Shown: positions 1 to 8,698 of the stretch, piece by piece | How positions within the stretch are numbered: the stretch's first letter is position 1 | Layout of the letters: every line of letters begins with the position of its first letter | Origin: an uncultured Bacteroides sp. | GTDB taxonomy: Bacteria; Bacteroidota; Bacteroidia; Bacteroidales; Bacteroidaceae | Length of the DNA: 64,000 nucleotides | Direction: 5' to 3' | Assembly: GCF_910586915.1 (NCBI RefSeq) | Contig: NZ_CAJULN010000002.1 | Location: 120,738-184,737 of the forward strand | Notes under the pieces: model-generated | Database searches by the model: none | Told to the model about the DNA's origin: nothing | What the model saw: only the letters and a program-made list of their open reading frames with translations | Position numbers and translations under genes: made by a program

Positions 1-72
1 TATGACAACGAAATCGGTTACTCTAACAAAGTTCTTGACTTGATCGCTCATATGGCATCAGTTAACGCTTAA
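1..72 (+). CDS. gap: Glyceraldehyde-3-phosphate dehydrogenase, C-terminal end (partial)
   Basis: The first 23 codons of the window, read from base 1, give the C-terminal end of GAPDH: YDNEIGYSNKVLDLIAHMAS followed by VNA and a TAA stop. The YDNE-GYS motif is the conserved C-terminal segment of this glycolytic enzyme, which oxidises glyceraldehyde 3-phosphate to 1,3-bisphosphoglycerate in the cytosol. The start lies outside the window. A strong terminator follows, so the gene ends its transcription unit. Confidence 0.93.
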   Translation, partial: YDNEIGYSNKVLDLIAHMASVNA

Positions 73-92
73 TTAGAAGATTAACATATAAG

Positions 93-126
93 AAACCGTC
101 ATGGGAAACCGTGGCGGTTTTTTTTG
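93..126 (+). terminator. Rho-independent terminator of gap
   Basis: A 12-bp stem (AAACCGTCATGG with CCGTGGCGGTTT, two G-T pairs) closes a GAAA loop and runs into a T tract. It lies 20 bp after the GAPDH stop codon. Confidence 0.9.
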
Positions 127-190
127 TGCATTTCATTTTATATATTGTTAAAAAGCAAACGGTTATCCGCTGTATAAGCCACAATTTTAG

Positions 191-198
191 TAGATTTG
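191..198 (+). promoter_or_regulatory. Candidate Bacteroides -7 element upstream of the M3 peptidase
   Basis: TAGATTTG matches the Bacteroides primary-sigma -7 consensus TAnnTTTG and ends 7 bp before the ATG. No clear TTTG -33 box is seen, so this is a partial match. Confidence 0.45.
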
Positions 199-205
199 CG
201 TTCCT

Positions 206-2305
206 ATGAAGAAATTATTAATAACATTGATACTTGTTTGCACCATGAACAATATAGCAAAGGCCCAGAATCCGTTCTTCGGGCAATATCAGACGCCGCA
301 CGGAACCGTGCCTTTCGACCGAATAAGAACCGAACACTATGAACCTGCCATCCTCGAAGGAATCAAGCAGCAAAACGCCGAACTGGAAGCCATCATACAG
401 AATCCGGAGAAAGCGACATTCGACAACACCATAGAAGCCTTCGAAAATTCGGGAGATTTATTGGATAGAGTGACAGCCGTATTCGGAAATATGCTAAGCG
501 CGGAAACGAATGACGACCTGCAAGCATTAGCCCAAAAAATCATGCCGTTGCTCAGCGAGCACAGCAACAATATCACACTGAACGAAAAACTGTTTGCACG
601 CGTGAAAGAGGTATATAACCAAAAAGAGAACTTGCCGCTTACACCGGAGCAACGCAAATTATTGGAAAATGCATATGACAGTTTCGTTCGCCACGGTGCC
701 AACTTAGAAGGCGAAGCACGCGAAGAGTACCGCCGGCTGACTACCGAACTGAGCAAACTGACACTCGATTTCAGCGAAAACAACCTGAAAGAAACCAATA
801 GTTACCAAATGTTGCTGACCAAAGAGGAGAGTCTCGCCGGATTGCCCGACATCATCGTAGAAGCTGCTGCCGAAACAGCCAAAAGCGAAGATAAAGAGGG
901 ATGGGCGTTCACCCTCCATGCACCAAGCTATATTCCTTTCATGACGTATGCGGCCAACCGCGATTTACGCCAAAAACTGTATATGGCTTACAATACCAAG
1001 TGTACGCACGACAATGAATTCAACAACATCGAAATCGTAAAGAAGATAGCCAATACACGCATGAAGATAGCCCAACTGTTGGGATACAAGGATTATGCGA
1101 AATATATGCTCGTAAAACGAATGGCTGAAAACAGCGAATCTGTATACAGGCTGCTCAACCAACTATTGGAAGCATACACTCCCACCGCGCAGCAGGAATA
1201 CAGGGAAGTACAAGAACTGGCACGCCGGGAACAGGGAGACGACTTTGTTGTAATGCCCTGGGATTGGAGCTATTATTCAAACAAACTGAAAGACAAGAAA
1301 TTCAATATAAACGAAGAGATGCTTCGCCCCTACTTCGAGCTTGAGCAGGTTAAAAAAGGAGTATTCGGGCTGGCAGAAAGGTTATATGGCATCACATTCC
1401 GGAAAAACGCCGAGATTCCGGTCTACCATAAAGATGTAGAAGCCTTTGAAGTGTTCGATAAGAAGGGAAAATTCCTTGCGGTCTTATACACCGACTTCCA
1501 CCCGCGTTCCGGCAAACGTTCGGGTGCCTGGATGACAAGCTACAAAGAGCAATGGATAAACCAACAGACAGGTGAAAACAGCCGTCCGCACGTATCTGTT
1601 GTAATGAATTTCACCAAACCGACCGAAAACAAGCCTGCCTTGCTGACGTTCAATGAAGTGGAGACATTCCTGCATGAATTCGGACACAGCCTGCACGGTA
1701 TATTTGCCAACTCAACTTACAAGAGTTTAAGCGGTACGAATGTATATTGGGATTTCGTAGAACTTCCTTCACAGATTATGGAGAACTTCGCCATCGAAAA
1801 AGATTTTCTGAATACTTTCGCCCGCCATTATCAGACAGGAAAAGTCTTGCCGGAGGAATTAATCAAACGCCTGACAGACGCATCGAATTTCAATATCGCA
1901 TACGCCTGTTTGCGACAGTTGAGTTTCGGATTGCTTGATATGGCTTGGTACACACGAACCGTTCCTTTCGAGGGAGATGTGAAGTCTTACGAGCAGGAAG
2001 CATGGAGAAAAACGCAAATATTGCCTGTCGTGCAAGAGGCTTGCATGAGCACACAGTTCTCTCATATCTTTGCCGGCGGATACGCTGCCGGATATTACAG
2101 CTATAAATGGGCGGAAGTATTGGATGCAGATGCTTTCTCGCTATTCAAACAAAAAGGAATATTCAACCGGGAAGTTGCCGATTCGTTCCGCAACCATATC
2201 CTGTCGAAAGGAGGCACGGAGCATCCTATGACGCTTTACAAACGTTTTCGCGGACAGGAACCGACCATTGACGCTTTGTTAATCAGAAACGGAATCAAGA
2301 AATAA
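206..2305 (+). CDS. dcp: M3 family peptidyl-dipeptidase (Dcp-like)
   Basis: A 699-aa zinc metallopeptidase of the thimet oligopeptidase/Dcp family (M3), which removes dipeptides from the C-terminus of short peptides. An N-terminal signal peptide (residues 1 to about 20, ending AKA) points to export to the periplasm. The zinc site is HEFGH with H490, catalytic E491 and H494; E519 in the following DFVE segment is the expected third ligand. Length is normal for the family. It begins a unit that continues into a lipoprotein, dCMP deaminase, C-terminal processing protease and 5-formyl-THF cyclo-ligase with gaps of 12 to 24 bp or overlap. Confidence 0.93.
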   Translation: MKKLLITLILVCTMNNIAKAQNPFFGQYQTPHGTVPFDRIRTEHYEPAILEGIKQQNAELEAIIQNPEKATFDNTIEAFENSGDLLDRVTAVFGNMLSAETNDDLQALAQKIMPLLSEHSNNITLNEKLFARVKEVYNQKENLPLTPEQRKLLENAYDSFVRHGANLEGEAREEYRRLTTELSKLTLDFSENNLKETNSYQMLLTKEESLAGLPDIIVEAAAETAKSEDKEGWAFTLHAPSYIPFMTYAANRDLRQKLYMAYNTKCTHDNEFNNIEIVKKIANTRMKIAQLLGYKDYAKYMLVKRMAENSESVYRLLNQLLEAYTPTAQQEYREVQELARREQGDDFVVMPWDWSYYSNKLKDKKFNINEEMLRPYFELEQVKKGVFGLAERLYGITFRKNAEIPVYHKDVEAFEVFDKKGKFLAVLYTDFHPRSGKRSGAWMTSYKEQWINQQTGENSRPHVSVVMNFTKPTENKPALLTFNEVETFLHEFGHSLHGIFANSTYKSLSGTNVYWDFVELPSQIMENFAIEKDFLNTFARHYQTGKVLPEELIKRLTDASNFNIAYACLRQLSFGLLDMAWYTRTVPFEGDVKSYEQEAWRKTQILPVVQEACMSTQFSHIFAGGYAAGYYSYKWAEVLDADAFSLFKQKGIFNREVADSFRNHILSKGGTEHPMTLYKRFRGQEPTIDALLIRNGIKK

Positions 2306-2328
2306 GTAACAGGCCATAATTAAACAGA

Positions 2329-2835
2329 ATGAAAAGTATATACAAAATTGCAGGATTACTGCTATTGCTTCCTTTATTTTCCGGATGCAATGATACGGAC
2401 GATGTAAATGCCATCTTCACAGGAAAGACATGGAAACTAAACTACATCACAGTAGATGGCGGTCATGAAATGTTCGGTTTTTGGGAAAATGAAGCAGATA
2501 AAAGGAAAAGCATCGAAGAGTTGAATAAAAAAGGAACATACAATGTCGTTTTTGAAGGCGCAGCCGAGGGAGAGGTCATCAACGGAAAAATTAAAGGAAC
2601 CGTAACCTCTGCTTATCCCCTTACCGGAACCTGGAGTGCAAACGGCAAAAACAATCATTTCAACGCTAACATCACAGAAGGAGATGGCAGCAAAGACAGA
2701 CTCGCCTACAATTTTATGGAAGGACTCAATAATGCTACTTCCTATGAAGGAGACAACAAAAACTTATACCTGCTATATAAGCCTAAAGACAGCAAGCAGA
2801 CTTTCCGTATGGTTTTCTACGTGGTAAACAACTAA
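2329..2835 (+). CDS. Small lipoprotein of unknown function (DUF4847-like)
   Basis: A 168-aa protein with a lipoprotein signal peptide; the lipid-modified residue should be C20 in the LFSGC box. The mature part is a compact beta-rich domain beginning with a GKTWKLNYI motif, as in small Bacteroides lipoproteins that carry a META or DUF4847-type fold. I assign the family by general resemblance only. Residues after the cysteine are acidic, which in Bacteroides favours surface display. It sits 23 bp after dcp and 12 bp before the deaminase gene, so it is probably cotranscribed with them; no function can be inferred. Confidence 0.8.
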   Translation: MKSIYKIAGLLLLLPLFSGCNDTDDVNAIFTGKTWKLNYITVDGGHEMFGFWENEADKRKSIEELNKKGTYNVVFEGAAEGEVINGKIKGTVTSAYPLTGTWSANGKNNHFNANITEGDGSKDRLAYNFMEGLNNATSYEGDNKNLYLLYKPKDSKQTFRMVFYVVNN

Positions 2836-2847
2836 CAATAAAGAAAC

Positions 2848-3297
2848 ATGGACTCAGAAAAGAAACAATTAGAACTTGACAAACGTTATATACGTATGGC
2901 TAACATATGGGCTGAAAACTCCTATTGCCAACGTCGTAAAGTAGGCGCTTTGATCGTTAAGGACCAAATGATTATCTCTGACGGCTACAACGGAACGCCT
3001 TCGGGATTCGAGAATGTATGCGAAGACGAGAACAATTTGACCAAACCATACGTGCTCCATGCGGAAGCCAACGCCATTACTAAAATAGCACGCTCAAACA
3101 ATAGCAGCAACGGAGCCACGATGTATGTCACGGCTTCTCCCTGCATCGAATGTGCCAAACTCATCATACAGGCAGGAATCAAACGGGTGGTTTACTCCGA
3201 ACACTATCGCCTGGAAGATGGTATAGAGTTATTAAAACGGGCAGGAATTGAAATCATCTATACAGCACCGGATGAAAATTCCGCTTTGAACAAATAA
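2848..3297 (+). CDS. dCMP/cytidine deaminase family protein
   Basis: A 149-aa zinc-dependent deaminase of the deoxycytidylate deaminase (ComEB) type. The zinc ligands are visible as H71 in HAEAN, with proton-shuttling E73, and C99 and C102 in the SPCIEC motif. The likely reaction is dCMP to dUMP for dTTP synthesis in the cytosol. No signal peptide is present. It sits 12 bp after the lipoprotein gene and 23 bp before the protease gene. A related deaminase specificity cannot be excluded from sequence alone. Confidence 0.9.
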   Translation: MDSEKKQLELDKRYIRMANIWAENSYCQRRKVGALIVKDQMIISDGYNGTPSGFENVCEDENNLTKPYVLHAEANAITKIARSNNSSNGATMYVTASPCIECAKLIIQAGIKRVVYSEHYRLEDGIELLKRAGIEIIYTAPDENSALNK

Positions 3298-3320
3298 TAA
3301 GACGAACGTTAAAAAAAGGA

Positions 3321-5015
3321 ATGGACATGAGTAGAAGAAACTCTTCGCGTTTTACACCTATCATCATAGCGGTCAGCGTGGTAATCGGTATTCTTATCGG
3401 CACATTTTATGCCAAGCATTTTGCCGGCAACCGTTTAGGAATCATCAACGGCTCTTCCAACAAACTGAATGCACTGCTACGAATCGTAGATGACCAGTAC
3501 GTGGATACCGTAAACATGAAAGACCTTGTGGAAAAAGCAATGCCGCAGATTTTGGCTGAACTCGACCCGCATTCAACATATATTCCGGCTCAGAACCTCG
3601 AAGCAATCAACGCCGAACTGGAAGGCAGTTTTAGCGGAATCGGTATTCAGTTTACCATACAGAATGACACCATTCATGTGAATGCTGTTATTCAGGGAGG
3701 TCCTTCCGAAAAGGTCGGATTGATGGCGGGCGACCGTATTGTCATGGTAGACGACAGCCTGTTCGTCGGTAAAAAGGTGACCAACGAACGTGCCATGCGT
3801 ACTCTTAAAGGTCCTAAAGGCTCGCAAGTGAAGTTGGGCGTCAAACGTATGGGAGAGAAAGACTTACTGAATTTCGCCATCACCCGGGGAGACATTCCTC
3901 AAAATACAGTTGATGCATCTTATATGTTAAACGACGATATCGGATACATAAAAGTCAGCAAGTTCGGCCGTACCACACACGTAGAACTGCTCAATGCATT
4001 GGCACAACTCAATCATAAGAAATGTAAAGGGCTGATTGTCGACTTGCGCGGCAATACCGGCGGATACATGGAAGCCGCCATCCGTATGGTAAATGAGTTC
4101 CTGCCCGAAGGAAAACTGATTGTATATACCCAGGGGCGCAAATATCCGCGTGCAGAGGAATATGCCAACGGCACAGGCAGTTGCCAGAAAATGCCATTGG
4201 TGGTATTGATTGACGAAAGTTCCGCATCCGCCAGTGAAATCTTCACCGGAGCCATTCAGGACAACGACCGGGGTACCATAGTAGGACGCCGCTCTTTTGG
4301 CAAAGGACTTGTGCAACAGCCGATCGATTTCAGCGACGGTTCTGCCATCCGCCTGACAATTGCCCGTTACTACACTCCTTCCGGACGTTGTATCCAGCGT
4401 CCTTACGAAAGTGGCAAAGACCGCAACTACGAACTTGATTTATACACCCGTTACGAACATGGAGAATTCTTCTCACGCGACAGCATCAAACAAAACGAGA
4501 ACGAACGTTACAGCACCACTTTAGGACGCACCGTATATGGTGGCGGCGGTATCATGCCGGATATCTTCGTGCCACAAGATACGACAGGGGTCACTTCCTA
4601 TCTTTCTACAATTATCAGCCGCAGTCTGAACATTCCGTTCACATTCCAATATACGGACAATAACCGGAAAAAACTCAGCGAGTATGAAACCGAGGAAGAG
4701 TTGCTGAACTACCTCCGCCGTCAGGGATTGGTTGAACAGTTCATCCGTTTTGCCGAAAGCAAAGGAGTGAAAAGAAGAAATATTCTTATCCAAAAATCCT
4801 ATAAGTTATTGGAAAAAAACATCTATGGCAATATCATCTACAATATGCTGGGGCTGGAAGCCTATCTCAAATACTTCAACAAGACGGATGCTACTGTCAA
4901 CAAGGGTATCGAAATACTCGAAAAAGGAGAGGCTTTCCCAAAAGCTCCCGTAGCAGTTGAAGAGGAAAATAGTACACAGAACCTCAAAGATGGAAAAGAA
5001 AAAAGAACTGCGTAA
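3321..5015 (+). CDS. C-terminal processing serine protease (S41, CtpA/Prc-like)
   Basis: A 564-aa periplasmic protease of the carboxy-terminal processing family. It has an N-terminal membrane segment (about residues 15-33), a PDZ domain (about 90-175) and the S41 catalytic domain. The serine-lysine dyad is S303 in SASASE and K328 in SFGKG, 25 residues apart as in E. coli Prc (S430/K455). ATG codons at 3321 and 3327 are both possible starts. The 3' end overlaps the next gene by 26 bp. The family trims or degrades envelope proteins through their C-termini. Confidence 0.93.
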   Translation: MDMSRRNSSRFTPIIIAVSVVIGILIGTFYAKHFAGNRLGIINGSSNKLNALLRIVDDQYVDTVNMKDLVEKAMPQILAELDPHSTYIPAQNLEAINAELEGSFSGIGIQFTIQNDTIHVNAVIQGGPSEKVGLMAGDRIVMVDDSLFVGKKVTNERAMRTLKGPKGSQVKLGVKRMGEKDLLNFAITRGDIPQNTVDASYMLNDDIGYIKVSKFGRTTHVELLNALAQLNHKKCKGLIVDLRGNTGGYMEAAIRMVNEFLPEGKLIVYTQGRKYPRAEEYANGTGSCQKMPLVVLIDESSASASEIFTGAIQDNDRGTIVGRRSFGKGLVQQPIDFSDGSAIRLTIARYYTPSGRCIQRPYESGKDRNYELDLYTRYEHGEFFSRDSIKQNENERYSTTLGRTVYGGGGIMPDIFVPQDTTGVTSYLSTIISRSLNIPFTFQYTDNNRKKLSEYETEEELLNYLRRQGLVEQFIRFAESKGVKRRNILIQKSYKLLEKNIYGNIIYNMLGLEAYLKYFNKTDATVNKGIEILEKGEAFPKAPVAVEEENSTQNLKDGKEKRTA

Positions 5016-5553
5016 ATGCATCGCATCACAGAAAATCCGCTACAAGGATTCGTCTGTGCTAAAATCACAGTCAGCCAAAATACTTGCCGCCCTTGAAGCC
5101 CACCCGGCTTTCAGGGCGGCAAATACCATATTGCTTTATCATTCGCTGAAAGATGAAGTAGACACACACGCTTTTATCCGGAAATGGAGCAACCGAAAAC
5201 GTATTCTGCTGCCCGTAGTTATCGGCAATGATTTGGAATTACGCATCTATAGCACTCCCGAAGATATGACCATCGGCAGTTATGGCATAAAAGAATCGAC
5301 CGGAGAAGTGTTTATAGATTATGCGGCGATAGATTTCATCGCCGTTCCTGGAGTTGCTTTCGACCTGAAAGGCAATCGGCTGGGACGTGGAAAAGGATAT
5401 TACGACCGACTTCTGCCACGCATTCCGTCTGCCTTCAAAGCCGGCATCTGTTTTCCGTTTCAATTAGTGGAAGAAGTTCCCGCAGAACCGCACGATATCC
5501 GTATGGATACAATTATAACAGACCACGATCCGTCCGTTGTCAACGGAAAATGA
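4990..5553 (+). CDS. 5-formyltetrahydrofolate cyclo-ligase
   Basis: This 187-aa protein belongs to the 5-FTHF cyclo-ligase family (ATP-dependent conversion of 5-formyl-THF to 5,10-methenyl-THF). The C-terminal signature GNRLGRGKGYYDR is present. I start it at the ATG at 4990 (MEKKKELRK), which fits the family's length; an upstream in-frame ATG at 4957 would add 11 residues. It overlaps the protease gene by 26 bp, consistent with translational coupling, and meets the DciA-like gene tail to tail with a 14-bp overlap. Confidence 0.92.
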   Translation: MEKKKELRKCIASQKIRYKDSSVLKSQSAKILAALEAHPAFRAANTILLYHSLKDEVDTHAFIRKWSNRKRILLPVVIGNDLELRIYSTPEDMTIGSYGIKESTGEVFIDYAAIDFIAVPGVAFDLKGNRLGRGKGYYDRLLPRIPSAFKAGICFPFQLVEEVPAEPHDIRMDTIITDHDPSVVNGK

Positions 5554-5827
5554 TATTTGTAATAACCGTAGCTCCCACCTTCTCATTAAGCGCACGTATC
5601 AACACGGCACGCCCCATCATAAGTTCCTGCCGGAGAGCAGCCGAAGTGAGATGAACATACAAAGTTTGGTTACGAATAAAAAGATTACTGGTATAAGTTG
5701 CCGCAGGTCCTAAAACTTGAGGCCATGCATCCAGCAGTCTCTGTTCGTTCAACGGAGACTCCAAACTCTCCTGACGAAGAAACTGCTGAATCAGTTTTCC
5801 TATCTGCTCGGCATCATTCCGCTTCAT
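5540..5827 (-). CDS. DciA-like DUF721 protein
   Basis: A 95-aa DUF721 protein. The family includes DciA, which loads the replicative helicase DnaB in bacteria lacking DnaC/DnaI. The sequence shows the compact DUF721 core, including LLDAWPQVLGP and the hydrophobic LYVHLTSAALRQEL strand/helix. It is translationally coupled to recF: the recF TGA and this ATG share an ATGA overlap at 5824-5827. Next to recF it fits a DNA replication/repair unit. It lacks the extended tail seen in actinobacterial DciA. Confidence 0.87.
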   Translation of the reverse strand: MKRNDAEQIGKLIQQFLRQESLESPLNEQRLLDAWPQVLGPAATYTSNLFIRNQTLYVHLTSAALRQELMMGRAVLIRALNEKVGATVITNIIFR

Positions 5828-6933
5828 TGCTCAACCTCCGTTTCGTGAATCGCTCCCCCTTCCACACGGAAAATCTTAAAGTCGCTGCCAATCTTATGTA
5901 AAATACGGTCCAGATGTTCGCGGTTCGTATCCGTTATAAATATCTGTCCGAAATTGTCGCCCGCCACCAACTTGACAATCTGCTCCACGCGCGAAGCATC
6001 CAACTTATCAAAAATATCATCCAACAACAATAACGGAACCGTGCTTCCGGTGCGTTTCAGAAAGTCGAACTGCGCCAGTTTCAATGCAACAAGATAGGTT
6101 TTATTCTGCCCTTGCGAGCCCTCTTTCTTTATCGGAAATTCGCCCAACAGCATATTCAGCTCATCCTTATGAATCCCCCGCAAAGAGAACCCCATAATCT
6201 TATCGCGCTCCCTGCTCTGTTTCAACACTTCCAGCAGGGAAGCATCGCGCGCATGAGATTCATAAGACAATCCCACAGATTCTCTGTCCTGAGAAATAAA
6301 AGAATAGAAAGACTGAAAAATAGGAATAAACTCCTTGATAAACGCTTCACGCTTGCTGAACACAATTTCACCCGCCTGCGCCATCATTTCCTCCCAAACC
6401 AAAAACAGCTCCTCCTCCACGGGAAACTCACTTTTCAGCAGTGTGTTACGCTGTGTCAACGCTTTGTTATACCGTATCAACGCATCCAAATACTCTTTGT
6501 CGTACTGCGAAATCACCACATCCATAAACCGCCGCCTTTCATCACTTCCTCCGGCTATCAGTTCCGAATCGGCCGGCGATACCATCACCAAAGGCAGAAA
6601 ACCGATGTGGTCGGAAAAACGGCTATATTCCTTCTTGTTACGCTTGAACTGTTTCTTTGAACGGCGTTTCATTCCACAATAAATTTCTTCGGGCGTCCCG
6701 TCTTCCGCTTCATAAAAACCTTGAATGACAAAAAAGTCCTGTTCGTGACGAATATTCTGAGAATCAATCGGATTCCCCGAACTCTTGCAGAAAGAAAGAA
6801 AATAGACTGCATCCAGCAGATTCGTCTTTCCCATTCCGTTCTGCCCGAAAAAACAATTCAGTTTGGCGGAGAATCCTAACTCCACTTCTTCCAGATTCTT
6901 ATAATTTAAGATGGATATTCGTTTCAGTATCAT
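5824..6933 (-). CDS. recF: DNA replication and repair protein RecF
   Basis: A 369-aa RecF, the SMC-like ATPase that helps load RecA at gaps with RecO and RecR. Walker A is GQNGMGKT (residues 30-37); Walker B is LLLLDDIFDKLD near the C-terminus. The reading frame is open far upstream, but the true start is the ATG at 6933 (MILKRISILNYKNL), which gives the family's length and N-terminal beta strand. It is followed by the DciA-like gene with an ATGA overlap and faces away from the TPR gene. Confidence 0.95.
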   Translation of the reverse strand: MILKRISILNYKNLEEVELGFSAKLNCFFGQNGMGKTNLLDAVYFLSFCKSSGNPIDSQNIRHEQDFFVIQGFYEAEDGTPEEIYCGMKRRSKKQFKRNKKEYSRFSDHIGFLPLVMVSPADSELIAGGSDERRRFMDVVISQYDKEYLDALIRYNKALTQRNTLLKSEFPVEEELFLVWEEMMAQAGEIVFSKREAFIKEFIPIFQSFYSFISQDRESVGLSYESHARDASLLEVLKQSRERDKIMGFSLRGIHKDELNMLLGEFPIKKEGSQGQNKTYLVALKLAQFDFLKRTGSTVPLLLLDDIFDKLDASRVEQIVKLVAGDNFGQIFITDTNREHLDRILHKIGSDFKIFRVEGGAIHETEVEQ

Positions 6934-7038
6934 TGCGTACACATTAATTTTATTCACAAAAGTAGCAAGATTTTCGTGGTTTTCGGATGTAAAATAAAAA
7001 AAGATGGCTCTAAATTTCATTTGTAGATATAAAAAAAC

Positions 7039-7046
7039 TACTTTTG
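7039..7046 (+). promoter_or_regulatory. Candidate -7 element for the TPR gene
   Basis: TACTTTTG fits TAnnTTTG. A TTTG lies at 7020-7023, closer (15 bp) than the usual 19-21 bp, so only the -7 part is convincing. Confidence 0.45.
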
Positions 7047-7095
7047 CGATTCGAAATATCAAATAGTGAATAATAACAAAAAGAATCATAATAAA

Positions 7096-7779
7096 ATGGC
7101 AGAACAGAAAAATCAGAACGAACATCTGAATGTAGAAGATGCACTGACACAATCGGAAGCATTTCTCATCAAGTACAAAAACGCAATCATCGGCGGTGTT
7201 GTTGCAGTGATTGTTGTTGTAGCAGGTATCATCATGTATAAGAACCTCTATGCTGAACCACGTGAAGAAAAAGCACAGGCAGCCCTTTTCAAAGGACAGG
7301 AATACTTTGAGCAGGATGCTTTCGAACAGGCTTTGAACGGTGACAGCATCGGTTATACCGGTTTCCTGAAAGTAGCTGACGAGTACAGTGGAACAAAAGC
7401 TGCAAACCTGGCGAAAGCATACGCAGGTATTTGCTATGCACAACTCGGTAAATACGAAGAAGCCGTGAAGATGTTGGACAGTTTCAACGGAAAAGACCAA
7501 ATGGTTGCCCCTGCAATCTTAGGTGCCATCGGAAATTGCTATGCACAACTCGGACAATTGGATAAAGCAGCTTCTACCTTGATGTCGGCAGCAGACAAAG
7601 CTGACAATAACACATTAAGCCCGATTTTCCTGGTACAAGCCGGAGAAATCCTGGTGAAACAAGGAAAATTTGACGATGCAGTGAAAGCCTATACCCAAAT
7701 CAAGGAAAAATACTTCCAGTCTTACCAAGCTATGGACATCGACAAGTACATCGAACAAGCAAAACTGATGAAGAAGTAA
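7096..7779 (+). CDS. Membrane-anchored tetratricopeptide protein (YfgM-like)
   Basis: A 227-aa protein from the ATG at 7096 (MAEQKNQNEH); an upstream in-frame ATG at 7066 would add ten Asn/Lys-rich residues. A single transmembrane helix lies at about residues 28-49 (IIGGVVAVIVVVAGIIM). The rest forms TPR repeats with typical AxxxxAxxxY spacing (AKAYAGICYAQLGKYEEAVK, IGNCYAQLGQLDKAAS, DDAVKAYTQIKEKY). The layout matches the YfgM/ancillary SecYEG-translocon TPR family, with the TPR part outside the cytoplasm. A scaffolding role in envelope assembly is inference. Confidence 0.82.
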   Translation: MAEQKNQNEHLNVEDALTQSEAFLIKYKNAIIGGVVAVIVVVAGIIMYKNLYAEPREEKAQAALFKGQEYFEQDAFEQALNGDSIGYTGFLKVADEYSGTKAANLAKAYAGICYAQLGKYEEAVKMLDSFNGKDQMVAPAILGAIGNCYAQLGQLDKAASTLMSAADKADNNTLSPIFLVQAGEILVKQGKFDDAVKAYTQIKEKYFQSYQAMDIDKYIEQAKLMKK

Positions 7780-7807
7780 TATACCTTATTATATATAAGA
7801 ATATTCA

Positions 7808-7886
7808 GGCACGGATTACACAGATTGACACGGATTAAACAGTTATCAACAACGACCGTGAAATCCGTGTAATCCGTGCCTTTTTT
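7808..7886 (+). terminator. Terminator-like hairpin built from CACGGATTACAC repeats
   Basis: A perfect 14-bp inverted repeat (7808-7821 with 7867-7880) flanks a 45-nt loop that contains another partial copy (ACACGGATTA). A run of six T follows. CACGGATTA-type units are common intergenic repeats in Bacteroides as I recall. Here it separates the TPR gene from ribH. Confidence 0.75.
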
Positions 7887-7935
7887 CCCACCCTTTCCAA
7901 AATTTCATTTTTTAATTTTTAATTCTCAATTTATT

Positions 7936-8430
7936 ATGGCAACAGCTTATCATAACTTATCCGAATACGATTTCGATTCGGTTCCGAATGCAGAAGAGAT
8001 GAAATTCGGCATCGTGGTGTCCGAATGGAATTTCAATATAACAGGTGCTTTGCTGAAAGGTGCAGTCGACACCTTAAAAAAACATGGAGCAAAAGAAGAA
8101 AATATTATGGTGAAAACCGTTCCGGGAAGTTTCGAACTTACTTTCGGTGCCAATCAAATGATAGAAAATTGCGATATTGATGCAATTATCGCAATCGGTT
8201 GCGTAATTAAAGGAGATACCCCACATTTTGATTATGTTTGTATGGGAGCTACTCAAGGAATCACTGAACTAAACGCAACCGGCTATATACCAGTGATTTA
8301 CGGACTAATCACGACCAATACAATGGAACAAGCAGAGGATCGTGCAGGCGGTAAATTGGGGAACAAAGGAGACGAATGTGCAATTTCTGCAATAAAAATG
8401 ATCGATTTTGTTTGGAGTTTAAATAAATAG
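7936..8430 (+). CDS. ribH: 6,7-dimethyl-8-ribityllumazine synthase
   Basis: A 164-aa RibH, which condenses 5-amino-6-ribitylamino-uracil with dihydroxybutanone phosphate in riboflavin synthesis. Family motifs are present: the VPGSFELTFGANQM segment, the GCVIKGDTPHFDYV loop with likely catalytic H97, and the C-terminal GNKGDECAISAIKM helix. The ATG at 7936 (MATAYHN) is chosen; a longer in-frame ORF starts at 7876 but its first 20 codons are AT-rich leader sequence. The tRNA promoter lies across its stop codon. Confidence 0.95.
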   Translation: MATAYHNLSEYDFDSVPNAEEMKFGIVVSEWNFNITGALLKGAVDTLKKHGAKEENIMVKTVPGSFELTFGANQMIENCDIDAIIAIGCVIKGDTPHFDYVCMGATQGITELNATGYIPVIYGLITTNTMEQAEDRAGGKLGNKGDECAISAIKMIDFVWSLNK

Positions 8431-8441
8431 TCGTATCTTTG
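8411..8441 (+). promoter_or_regulatory. Promoter of the tRNA-Tyr/tRNA-Gly operon
   Basis: TTTG (8411-8414) and TATCTTTG (8434-8441) are separated by 19 bp, a full match to the Bacteroides TTTG/TAnnTTTG promoter. It sits at the end of ribH and 38 bp before tRNA-Tyr. Confidence 0.8.
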
Positions 8442-8479
8442 CATCGCAATTGAGAAACAAAGCATCTCAAAAGCGAAAA

Positions 8480-8562
8480 GGGCAAATACCAGAGTGGTCA
8501 AATGGGGCAGACTGTAAATCTGCTGGCTTACGCCTTCGGTGGTTCGAATCCATCTTTGCCCA
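8480..8562 (+). tRNA. tRNA-Tyr (GTA)
   Basis: The acceptor stem GGGCAAA pairs with TTTGCCC (8555-8561), followed by discriminator A. The anticodon loop CTGTAAA gives GTA. A long class II variable arm and the GGTTCGAATCC T-arm are present. CCA is not encoded. Confidence 0.96.
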
Positions 8563-8570
8563 CAAAAATT

Positions 8571-8643
8571 GCGGAAGTAGCTCAGTTGATAGAGCATTAG
8601 CCTTCCAAGCTGAGGGTCGCGGGTTTGAGCCCCGTCTTCCGCT
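8571..8643 (+). tRNA. tRNA-Gly (TCC)
   Basis: A 73-nt cloverleaf with acceptor GCGGAAG/CTTCCGC, D-arm AGCTCAGTTGATAGAGC, anticodon loop CTTCCAA (TCC) and T-arm GCGGGTTTGAGCCCCGT. It lies 8 bp after tRNA-Tyr and is cotranscribed with it. Confidence 0.96.
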
Positions 8644-8649
8644 CTACGA

Positions 8650-8680
8650 AGAGAATCTGAGAAATTGGATTCTCTTTTTT
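8650..8680 (+). terminator. Terminator of the tRNA operon
   Basis: An 8-bp stem AGAGAATC/GATTCTCT with a 10-nt loop followed by a T tract, directly after tRNA-Gly and before the GH109 gene. Confidence 0.85.
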
Positions 8681-8698
8681 GTTTTACTTCAGACCGCT

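Noticed and set aside
8450..8698. N-terminal extension of the GH109 frame through the tRNA genes
   Set aside because: The extension translates tRNA-Tyr and tRNA-Gly and their terminator; the ATG at 8699 is the first sensible start.
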